A stretch of DNA of 64,000 nt. It comes from Rhynochetos jubatus (lineage: Eukaryota > Chordata > Aves > Eurypygiformes > Rhynochetidae). A model generated the notes under the pieces. The model saw only the letters and a program-made list of their open reading frames with translations, had not been told where the DNA came from and ran no database searches. The translations under genes were made by a program, and so were the position numbers. Location: the NCBI GenBank assembly GCA_027574665.1, contig CM050653.1:40188118-40252117 (forward strand), written 5' to 3'. Shown here in pieces: positions 1 to 44,965 of this stretch. Within the stretch, counting starts at the first letter, position 1. The number at the start of each line of letters is the position of its first letter.

Positions 1-714
1 CAAATGACTAATATTTGCTGTGAGTTAATAAGTATTTTAGCTAGAAGCCACATTCCAAGACTACGGTATTAAAATGTATGACTTATACTAAACTAAGATC
101 TAAAGGAAAAAAAAACCCAACATTTGACTAGTACATTCTTGAGTCCGTCCTCCATATGAAATTTTCAGATGTATGGATTTACACATTATCTGTATTTGCT
201 CTTAAATTAAAAAGTAGTACTTTATAAAAATGCAAGTTCTGCAGTTTCCCTGGATCTCCTTCAGCAGTCTGATGTGTGTGGTTGGACTGTCCATTTGAAA
301 TAAATCACTATGTTCTTATGAACAAGCTTTCCTATTACAGAGAATCTACTGGGTAAACAAAAGATTTTAAGACCGAGTATGCAAACAGCATCTGCATTTT
401 CTTGCCAAACTTGCTCTAATTTGGTTTCCAGCTGTGTTTTAAATATACAACTTACAGTGTCCTTAGGACATCTTAGGCTTCTGTTCATCTTTGCATTTGT
501 TTCTGAAGACAAAACCTTATTTGTTGCTCTAAGTCTGCTGATAGTGCTCATCTGAAAAAAAACGGTAAAACTTTACAGAGATGTTTTCACTATATACAGT
601 GTCATGTTCTTTAGCAGCTTTGAATGTTTTTGGTTCTCTTTATAAAATACTCCAATAGGGTAGTCTTTTTCCCTTAGCCTGTTCTTTAATGACACTTCTT
701 TGTTTTTTAATCAG
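1..714 (+). other. Intron preceding TOPAZ1 large exon
   Basis: This stretch is AT-rich with no exon I can support. It ends in a polypyrimidine tract and AG before 715. The first coding exon is not visible here. Confidence 0.6.
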
Positions 715-36481
<35,767 letters not shown>

Positions 36482-36885
36482 TGGTTAAAGCCGTCAGCGT
36501 TGGATGTAATACAGATAAATTCAGGTAGTTCCCACTGTGTTCAGACTGTACCTTTCTGATTTACAGCAAGGCTTCAAACTCAAGTTGTGTTTGGAAATAC
36601 GTATATTGATGATAATGCTGATAGTAGCACAGAAAGAGGGGTTTTTTCCATAACTGTCACATTGTCGTACCTAGATGTTTTGAAATGGTTCATTAGATAA
36701 TGAGAAAGCTGCAGCCTCAGAACCTACATTGTCCTCTTTTTAGAGAATCTTGAACTGTTACTCTTCTCCCAGCAGATGGTAAGTGCATTGATTGAGTCTA
36801 TCTACTGTTCTTGAGTGAGACATTTTCTATATTCCTTCATAGTCTGCAGAGGTATATACATGTTTCCTTTTGTCTTAGCACTGAG

Positions 36886-36891
36886 AATAAA
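36886..36891 (+). terminator. Possible TOPAZ1 poly(A) signal
   Basis: An AATAAA lies 405 bp after the proposed stop, the first canonical signal downstream. Use is inferred; no cleavage evidence is available. Confidence 0.35.
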
Positions 36892-37007
36892 ATAACTGCG
36901 GAATCACTTGAGACATGCCTGACTAAAGATACCTTCCTTCACAGAACTGAGAATCTACACAACTTGCTCACAGCTGAGGGTTTAGTTGTGCCTTGATAAT
37001 AACTTGT

Positions 37008-37511
37008 TGTCGTGGTTTAGCCTTATCTCCAATTAAGGAGCACTTAGTCGTTCTGTCACCTCCCAACCAAAGGGTCAGAGGAAAAAAAAACAAGGTGAGC
37101 TTGTAGAAGTTGAGATAAGAACTCTTTGATTATGTAAATGACACAGTGATACGAACAATACTACTAATAACAAGTAATTCAAATAATAGAAATCAGAATA
37201 TATGATACAGGATCTCACCACCTATGGACTGACACAGCCAGATTCCAAAACATCAAGGAATATCCAAGCAGAAAGGGAAAAAAAAACCAACTACAAGCCC
37301 CAGAGCTCAAGAGTGGGGAGAGAGAAAAAACCCAGCCCCTCAACCAGCCTAACAAAAGAAGCTGCTTCTCACCCAGAAGTAACTAAAGGAGCTATCAGCA
37401 AAGCTATCTGCTAGCCCCAAAAGCCTAAAACCAAATCCCACCCCCCCAGGACCACTGCAGGTGGCCAGCTCTCTATGGGAGAGCAGTTCCTTCCTGCTGG
37501 AAACCAGCACA
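37008..37511 (-). mobile_element. Solo LTR of an endogenous retrovirus, with 5-bp TSD
   Basis: A 504-bp element begins TGTCGTGGTTTAGCC and ends GGAAACCAGCACA. The ends form an imperfect inverted repeat (TGTCGTGGTTT versus TGTGCTGGTTT) with TG...CA termini. CTTGT flanks both sides (37003-37007 and 37512-37516), a 5-bp target duplication. The sequence resembles a common bird LTR family I recall, normally read on the minus strand, so the strand is tentative. No internal viral genes adjoin it, so it is a solo LTR left by recombination. Confidence 0.75.
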
Positions 37512-37516
37512 CTTGT

Positions 37517-39970
37517 ATATGGCTTCACGTTTGTATGAATGCGTACTTTCACTGAAAAGGAAAACTTGCTCTCTCCCTTGATTGTGCTCTTAGAGGGAAG
37601 TGGCTTTCCCATTTTTTAGTTTCTGCCAACTGTATGATGAGATGGAGGCTTCTAGCAAGCTGGTTCAAGCATTCCAGGTTCTTCATGAATTCTTTTTTCC
37701 ACCTGCAAATCCTGAATCAGATTGGGAGCATGAATTGCTTAAGTCACACTTCCATCTACTGATCTGCAGCCTAAGAAGTACCAAACATTTCCTATCAGAA
37801 AATTTCAATGGCAAACCAATGAGACCTCTGTCAAAGTTGATCCTTGTCTGATCTCCCCACCTCCGAAGTGTTAGTTTAGATCTCCAGTACCAACCTTCAC
37901 AAACATTAACACATGTCTTTTGGTCCTGCTTCCCATCACCTTGTGAGCTTTTTGTGCTGAAAATTTCTGCTCTCTTTGGTGTAGAAGTACATGGGGTTTT
38001 TTAAGGCTGTTCCATCATAAGTGAGCCCAAGGCGGTAGTGTAAGCCCTCAGTGTTTCAAAAATCTTTCCCTCCTTTGGGGCAGCATGAGTTTCTTCCCAG
38101 TTCCAGCAGCATTATTGCAGGTGTCTTTTGTGCCTCTGCATCATGAAAGCCACCATGATCTTAGCGCTGGATGGTTGTGGAGGGTTTTGGAAGGGTGTTG
38201 GTGTTTTTCTGTTTGGGTGTGTTGCCATCTTGAGGTTCATGCCATTAGTCTGATGTCACCAATATGATCGACAGTTGTTAGATTCCTGACCCTCTTCAGG
38301 GTCAGGTCCTGACCATTTTTGATACCACTGCTCATCCAGTCTGGGAGTTGCTACTGGAAGAGAGAGGATTGAATCTGATGACAGCCAACATCATTGCCTT
38401 CCTCCTGTGCCTCCTGTACAGAAAAATGCAAGGATAGAGGCTGTTTAATTCTCACAGGTTGTCATTCTTCCGTAGGGATCTCATCTGCTTTCCTTCTAAA
38501 AAATGGTAGATTCAGTACTAACTTTTGCTTCCCAGTAGCTGAAGACTGGATAAGAAGTGGTCATGTTTCAGATGAGGGGTCTAAACTGATGTTCTTCCAG
38601 CCACTCCAGCATCAGTGGCAAGAGCAATTTTGGAAGGTTTCAACAAACTAAAACTGACAGTGAGAAACTTAAGTCATTTTTGCTAATTGCTTTTTGTAAG
38701 ACCCTTTGTAGCTTAATCTTCCTTGGAATTAGACAGAGGCTATCTGAAACTCAGCTAAATCCCACATTTCTCTAAGTGGTACCAGATGTGGCTAATACTG
38801 TGTTTGAGAGACACAGAAGGACAAAATTCGCATTGTAATCTGTGTGGCTTCAAAGCTTGGGATGTTCTAGAGACGGCATTATATTTTCCATTAAAAGCAA
38901 CCTTGAATTTTCACTTAGATCATCCCCAGAACAAAATTTCCAAGTGTTGCTTTATTTTCAGACAGAGGTTAATCCCTGACCTAGCTTGACTTGGAACTGT
39001 GCAAAATTTGTGCAATGTTTTGGCTCCATCTCCTGAGTATCATCTTCAGCTGATAGGATGCAGTCTCAGTCATGTTTTATATTAACAAGCACAACAGGCT
39101 CCCCACATCATTGCTCAGACATTCTATTATACCCTCTGCCTCGGGATCCAGCTGTTTCTATCAATACAGTGTTTCTCCCTATCACCATGATAAACCAGTA
39201 GGCACTTCCAACAGCTTTCCTGTCAAATCCTGTGTTTAACTCTTTTGTACTGACTGGGTCCACCTGAAATACCTTCCAAATCCGGTCATTCAGGTATGTT
39301 ATCAAAACATCAGAAAGGATTCGTGAGCAACATTCTTGGTACCGTTTTGGCGACAGACATTCCATGTGCTGAACAGGACAGAACTCCCAATGTGGAATGG
39401 AAACGAGCCTGGGCAGTTGAGGAAAGTCTCACAAAGAACAGTGACAACAGAGGCAATGCAGTTTTGCAGAGCCAGCCGCTCAGTAGGCAATAGCCGTATC
39501 TTTGCTTTTCCCCCAAGTATAAGTTACTGTTTATTAGTAGCTGAAGGCTATTCGGTGTTCGGGATTAAGCAGCATGTTCGGTACATAGGGAACACAGAGA
39601 GAGACAGAAAAATGTGTGAAAAAATCTCCCCTGTGCTGCCCTGGGTAGGTGGGTCTGGACAGTGCTGTGCTCCTTTGGCATGTTGTTGGATGCCTGACAA
39701 ATTCCCTTCATTAAAATCATTCTGGCATTTTCATTTCCAAGAGCAATAAGGGATGCTCTTGGAAGGATTACTTTTTGTTAGGCATGGACAGTTTCTTGTA
39801 ACTAAAACAGAATAAAGTTGTTTGGAAGACTTAGCACAATTTTATTTCAAGGCATTGATGGTTTTGAGAATTTCTGAGCCCACACTGGGGATGGAGGTGA
39901 GAAGCTGGAAAGAGAATCTTAATCGTTTTACAATGTTTTATAAAGAGCAGTTGGGGGGATCATTTTGGAG
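37517..39970. other. Unassigned pyrimidine-rich intergenic stretch
   Basis: This resembles the 27.5-30.7 kb block in texture: pyrimidine-rich on +, with minus-strand coding-like pieces, for example 39108-39365 (85 codons, including LITYLNDRIWKVFQVD). Plus-strand frames at 37600-37851 and 39336-39749 also exist. None matches a family I know. A perfect 9-bp hairpin lies at 38285-38306. It may be relics of one or more old insertions. Confidence 0.3.
38285..38306. repeat. Perfect hairpin, 9-bp stem, 4-nt loop
   Basis: CCTGACCCT, then cttc, then AGGGTCAGG. It is followed by a partial repeat of the arm (tcctgacc). No T-run follows and no role is apparent. Confidence 0.6.
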
Positions 39971-39975
39971 GAGTT

Positions 39976-40190
39976 ATAGAATCATAGAACCATAGAATGG
40001 TTTGGGTTGGAAGGGACTTTAAAGACCATCCAGTTCCAACCCCCCTGCCGTGGGCAGGGACACCCTCCACTAGACCAGGTTGCTCCAAGCCTCATCCAGC
40101 CTGGCCTTGAACACTGCCAGGGATGGGGCACCCGCAGCTTCTCTGGGCAACCTGTGCCAGTGCCTCCCCACCCTCTCCGGGAAGAAGATG
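39976..40190 (-). mobile_element. CR1 LINE, 3' tail, antisense
   Basis: It begins with atagaatcatagaaccatag then gaatggtttgggttggaagg and continues through ggacaccctccactagacca and tgctccaagcctcatccagc. This is the reverse complement of a CR1 3' end, about 215 bp. It closely resembles the copies at 54.1 and 59.0 kb and so probably belongs to the same subfamily. Confidence 0.93.
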
Positions 40191-40321
40191 TTAATAAATG
40201 TTCTTCCTTATTCTTTAGATGAAGTATCTGTGAGTCATTATTGCCATTAAATTCCTTAATTCTGTTCAGATCCCTGTGATTAATATTCTGAGGTATGCAA
40301 GAGGATAGGCAAATGTGAAGT

Positions 40322-40975
40322 TGTGAGAAACGCTTGCAGGCCAGTAACTTCGGTTCAGGCAGGATCTCTGTGAAGCAGCATTTTATTCACGATTGCAATG
40401 GCGGGCGTCCTCCTCCCTCGCAAGAGAGAGCGCATACTTAAGAGCAACAGAATGCATCTTAAATACCCTAGTTCCCAACGCATTCAGCCCCTTCCCCTGT
40501 TTCCTCGTTAGCCGAGTGCTCCAGGTTCACAGCCCGCCCGACGCCTGCTTCTGTACTTTTGTCCAACTTTTAAATATTTTAAGGAAAATACGTTAACGCT
40601 TTGGTATGTCTTTGTTACATCTTGTTCTGCAATTCTTTGTCTTGTTCCCAACCTGTTATTTTTTAATGGTTTCATTCTGCTGAGATGGTGATATTTCTTT
40701 TTTTTTATTTTATTTGACCTTGCCAATTAGCCCTTGCTCCGGATGATTAAGAAAAACAGCTTATGCAAACATATGATAAAACTGAGGCCTAGGACCCATC
40801 TGCAGAAATGCAAAAGGTTAGCTTCTAGGACTGGAATTTTCCATCTGCAAAACCACAAAAAGTTAGTTTCTTACAAAGTTGATGTGGAGAATTTACTATG
40901 TCGTCACTCCTCCAAGAACCTAGGGTAGGATAAGCTGCATGGGGAGGTTAAGAATGTGTGAAAGCAGTCAGACCA
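40322..40975 (-). mobile_element. Solo LTR of an endogenous retrovirus, with 6-bp TSD
   Basis: A 654-bp element begins TGTGAGAAACGC and ends GCAGTCAGACCA (TG...CA). It is flanked by perfect TGAAGT duplications at 40316-40321 and 40976-40981. On the minus strand it has a TATA-like TATTTAAG (near 40459-40465) followed about 75 bp later by AATAAA (40382-40387), as expected for U3-R. A 6-bp duplication fits class II, ERVK/alpharetrovirus-like elements. The intact duplication suggests a fairly young insertion. No coding sequence remains. Confidence 0.82.
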
Positions 40976-42012
40976 TGAAGTTTTTCACCACACCATAGCA
41001 CATCGTGCAGCAAACGCTCATGAATATCCTGGGCTGGAACTTGCAGCTGTGGACACGGCCAGCTTCCAGTTTGAGCAACAGCCTTGAGTAGAGGCTACAG
41101 CGAGGCCTGTGGGCTGTGCTCAGTTCCCTGAAGGATTCTAATGGATGTTAGTAAGAGTTTCACACGAGGAGAGACAGTAAAATTACATGTCCCTGGTGAA
41201 GTAATTGAACTTTTAATTACCAAAATCTTAATGCCATACTCCTCAGCTTAGTAAATTATGGCCACATTAAGGGAAATTATGAGGTTTTGTCCTTTCACAT
41301 TTTCCAGATGCATCTTTGCAGGTTTGGGTCCTGGGGTGGGGTTTTTTTGGCAAATCCCAGGTCTACGTTTTTTACTCTTAACTCTTTCTGCATAACTCTT
41401 TTCTAAAATTACTAGTATGATGAGCAGTACAAAAAACTAACACTGACATTATGGGCCTCAGAGCTTGCGTGCCGTTGCGCGTGATGGGACTAGAGAAACT
41501 CGATGCCACTTTTGGATACCTGCAGACAGAGGATCAGAACAGAGAGACAGGAGCAAGGAGAAAATGGCTCAGTTGCCGCTTGTAGCAACTTTATTGCGAT
41601 GCTTAAAATTCTTCTGTTTGGGGACAAGATACATATTTCTTCGGATGTTAATTTTATCCGGTATAAAACAAGATTTCTATTTGCTGAGGTAGTGGAATGT
41701 ATCTTGGGAACTATTAAGGAATAAGGAGGCCAGATAAAGCCACAGTACTACGCTCATGGAATATAGTGGTGTTATTCCTAAGCAATACGCGTTGAGACCT
41801 TTAGGTAAAAAGTAGGAATTCATTCCTTGTGCTCGTGGGGTGGGTTGCTCTGGCTCTGTTTGACAGTGGGTACCCTGTGTAATGGAGCTGGTGTCCGGCA
41901 GGGTCACCTGCTGATCACCTCTCCCCATTTATTTTATTCCTCGCCGAGTTAAATCCCGAGTGAAATGAACAGTGCACTTTTCTGTTGAATCAATTAAATT
42001 TATTTTCCCATC

Positions 42013-42225
42013 TGCATAATTATGCAACCAATTTGCTTACATAACTGATGGCTTCTATCGGGAGGCAAAAAACATGCTGCACATTATGGAAATTATGCAA
42101 ATCCCCCAAGGGTTGTGAGAGTGTAACTTGATTTAAAGCTTCACTGAACTACAGATCGTTCCTAAACCTTGACAGTCCTCTTTTTAACCTTTTCTGCCTG
42201 GAAATGCTATGGATTCTATGCAAAT
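42013..42225. promoter_or_regulatory. Cluster of octamer (POU-type) motifs
   Basis: It contains a perfect 14-bp palindrome TGCATAATTATGCA (42013-42026) and exact octamers ATGCAAAT at 42095-42102 and 42218-42225, all within 213 bp. Octamers bind POU-domain factors. The cluster lies about 0.9 kb upstream of the TCAIM CpG island. Enhancer function is conjecture. Confidence 0.35.
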
Positions 42226-42471
42226 AACACCAATCCCTAACAGTTAATCTCCCTTTGTTCTGAAACTCGGTCAGCATTAGCCACCTTTGCTCTGAGGTCG
42301 GTGTCTCTGCGTCAGCTGCTTTGTGACACCAACTACCTCGGAAGAAAGAGATGGATAAATGTAGTATACATTGAGCATTAGTAATTCAGGAAAATAGCTT
42401 TTGCTTTTCTCCTTGGGTCTGTGGAGCTCTGGGTTGGTTCTCAGCCCATTCATCATTTTCTACTGCGAGTA

Positions 42472-42898
42472 GAGCTGGGGAAGGGGCTGGAGCACCAGTC
42501 CTGTGAGGAGCGGCTGAGGGAGCTGGGGGTGTTTAGCCTGGAGGAGGCTGAGGGGAGACCTGATCGCTCTGTACAGCTCCCTGAAAGGAGGGTGCAGGCA
42601 GGCGGATGCTGGCCTGTTCTCCGGGTAACTGGTGACAGGGCAGGAGGAAATGGCCTCAAGTTGTGTTAGGGGAGGTTTAGATTGGATAGTAGGAAAAACT
42701 TCACTGCAAGAGCAGTCAGGCACTGGGTCGGGCTGCCCTGGGAAGTGGAGGCGTCCCCATCCCTGGAGGTGTTCCAGGAGCGTGTAACCGTGGCGCTTGA
42801 GGCTGTGGTCCAGTGGGTACGGCAGTGTTGGGTTGGTGGTTGGACCGGGTGATCTGACAGCTCTTTTCCAACGTCAGCTGTTCTGGGATTCTGGGAAG
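42472..42898 (+). mobile_element. CR1 LINE, 3' part, abutting TCAIM promoter
   Basis: The + strand carries CR1 landmarks in order: gctggagcaccagtcctgtg, gggagctgggggtgtttagc, gaggaaatggcctcaagttg, the aggtttagattggatagtag segment, ctgccctgggaagtggaggc, and tgttctgggattctgggaag at the 3' end. It is about 427 bp, moderately diverged, and ends exactly where the CpG-rich promoter begins. Confidence 0.88.
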
Positions 42899-43580
42899 CG
42901 CTCGCACGGCCGCGTTGGGCCCCAGCGGCACTGAGGACCTGCCTGCGCGCGGGCTGACGGCCAACCGCGCCTGCGCCAGGGCGGGCGAGCGGCCGCTCAC
43001 GTAGAAGCCGTCGGGGCTGATAGCGCAGGCGCGCGCTGCCCCCACCGCCCCCCGGCCCCGCCCCCGGCGGGAATTCCCTCACCCCCTCCCGCCGCCTCCG
43101 GGGGCGGCTGCGCGGGGCGATGGGGGCCGAGCCCCGGCGGGCGCTGTCCGGCCGTGGCGGTAAGGTGGGCCGGGGGCCTCGGGCTCCCCCTCGAGGGGAG
43201 GGGGCACCGGGTGGGGGGGAGGGAAGGGGGAAGGGAGGCAGCGCGACCCCGTGGGGGTCCGGCTTGGCCGTCGCCAGCGCCGGAGGAACGGTGCGAGGGT
43301 GGGCTGGTACCGGGCCGGGCTCCCCTCCACCAGCAGCCCGGGGAACGGAAAGCGGTGCGGCGGGCGGCAGCTCCTCCGGTAGCTGGGTCCCGAGGCACCT
43401 GCTCGGGCGGAGGGGGCAGCATCGCCGCCAGCCGGCCCCCCCGGAGCCCGGGTGGTCCCGGCTGTGCGCCGAGGTGGTGGGGTGCGAGGGCGCCTTCCCA
43501 GCGGCGAATCACTGCTACGTCACTGATGTTTTGGTTCGTGTTAGCGGGCAGAGCTTTGAGGTGGGGCGCAGGCGAAACCC
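42899..43580 (+). promoter_or_regulatory. CpG-island promoter of TCAIM
   Basis: This is the only strongly GC- and CpG-rich stretch in the window. It contains a GC box (ccccgccccc, 43056-43065) and NRF1-like motifs one mismatch from GCGCATGCGC (cgcgcctgcgcc 42966-42977; gcgcaggcgc 43023-43032). NRF1 sites are common in promoters of nuclear genes for mitochondrial proteins, which fits TCAIM. The many long open frames here are GC-content artefacts. Confidence 0.8.
43080..43159 (+). other. TCAIM: TCAIM 5' UTR exon 1 (approximate start)
   Basis: A strong donor, gtggcg|gtaaggt, at 43159/43160 in the CpG island marks the end of a likely non-coding first exon. Its start is not determined. An ATG at 43120 opens a short upstream frame (MGAEPRRALSGRG) that would close two codons into the next exon if spliced to 44890. 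Confidence 0.5.
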
Positions 43581-44889
43581 CCTCAAAACCGGGAGGCCTC
43601 GTTTGTTCCTTTAATTAAGCGATGTGACAATTTCTAAGCCGTTAATAGAGCGTTTAGAGCAAGAAACAAGGATGCTTTTGTGTGGTTATATAAAGCGTCA
43701 CTGCAGATTAGTGACGTTCTTGGGGTTTTTTCCATCCTCTGTCCAAAACCCTGAAGCTAAAGTTACAGAGAGAGCGCACTGGTTGATTACCAGAGAGCTA
43801 GTTAATGTGTTTACCAGGATTGTTGTTAGGGACACTGAAAACCAAAGTATTACTGTCTTGCCTCCTTGTTGAAAATCAGAAGGCAAAAATTACAAAGTCT
43901 TTTGAGGATATTTTAGCTCAGCATCTTTTTTGTTCTTGTCCTATTTGCCTCTAGCAAAATATCTGGTAAACAATTTGTAATCTTAATTAAGTAGATTTGT
44001 ATTAGTAAGAGGAACTTCTGAAACTTAGTGTTTTGCAGAATAATCAGAGGAACTATCATGCTGGATTGGAACCAGGAGGGTTTTTCTCTGATAACTGCTC
44101 ATCCCCAGTGCTTTAAAATGGCACACTTAGTGGGAACACGAGATTTTTGAAAAGTGTAAAGAAAAGTACATTTAAAAAAAGTACATGGAAACATACGGGA
44201 AAACATTGCCAGTCAGGAGCTTCCCTCATAATCCCCGATAACTAGGTGTATGTTTCCACACTGATATGCTGCGTGGTTTAGCACCCGTTGGAAAACGCTC
44301 AGTTACCTAGTGCAGAAGTCACTGGTGAAAATTGTGGATTGGTTTTTATGGATGTCAGCAAACTCTTGATGAAGATTGTTCCAAGTGTCATTGTATGACA
44401 GTGTCTTTGCTTTTGGTTTTATATTTTGCCCCCATAAAATAGTTGGCATATAAATTTCCAAGCATTACCTTTGTTTGAGAGGTTTGAAGTAAAAATATAC
44501 GTGGAATTCCATGAGCTCGTATGTGTTAGTGCTTGAAGAAAGCTTCTATTATTTTTGGTTTTATACTTAAGACGAAAACTGACATCAGGAAGAGAGGAAA
44601 CACTTTCAGTAAATAACTTTGTTGGCTTTTTTCCCACCCCTATCTGGAACATCTTTAACTGCTCATCTTTGAAACAAAACATGATAACAACTCCCGATAT
44701 TTGTAAGACTTGCTGTTTGTAGAGGAAACAGAAAGCATTCTTATGCAAAACTTGAGGGTTTATGTGTGATTTCTCAATTTTGTATTACTAGTAAAAGTTA
44801 TTATCTAAGGTTTGGAGAATGCACTGGTAAGAAACAAGGGACAATAACTTGTGTCCACTACTAAACAGGACTTCTTTCTTTTTTTTAAG
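43160..44889 (+). other. TCAIM first intron
   Basis: The first 400 bp are CpG-rich promoter sequence; the rest is AT-rich with nothing recognised. It includes a CRE-like tacgtcac near 43514. Confidence 0.5.
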
Positions 44890-44936
44890 TGGGTTAGTGG
44901 ATGGCCACAAGTTAGCTTGACCATCGAGTTGCTGAA

Positions 44937-44965
44937 ATGTTTTGCTGCTTGAGAGCCGTGAGAAG
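44937..44965 (+). CDS. TCAIM: TCAIM coding exon 1 (start codon)
   Basis: ATG at 44937 opens [10 protein letters not shown] with the last Arg codon split at the donor gagaag|gtatgg. Human TCAIM starts MFC.LR in the same way, which fixes the start. The exon probably begins at 44890 after tttttttaag. A tiny out-of-frame ATG at 44901 (ATG plus three codons, then stop) precedes the start. Confidence 0.85.

Larger units (their letters stand above)
36482..42471. other. Intergenic region, TOPAZ1 to TCAIM
   Basis: About 6 kb without a supported gene. It holds a possible poly(A) signal (36886-36891), two solo LTRs (37008-37511, 40322-40975), an unassigned pyrimidine-rich stretch (37517-39970), a CR1 tail (39976-40190) and octamer-type sites near 42.0-42.2 kb. 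I see no further structure at 40982-42000. Confidence 0.6.

Noticed and set aside
39336-39749. 137-codon + strand frame
   Set aside because: It overlaps minus-strand frames of equal quality and has no recognised domain. It was kept only as part of the unassigned stretch.
37512-39970. Interior of an endogenous retrovirus attached to the LTR at 37008
   Set aside because: A CTTGT target duplication closes the LTR on both sides, so the neighbouring sequence is outside the element.
42421-43618. Several long overlapping frames on both strands (up to 171 codons)
   Set aside because: They fall in CR1 sequence and the CpG island, where high GC content removes stop codons. The compositions are Pro/Gly/Arg/Ala-rich and overlap on both strands.
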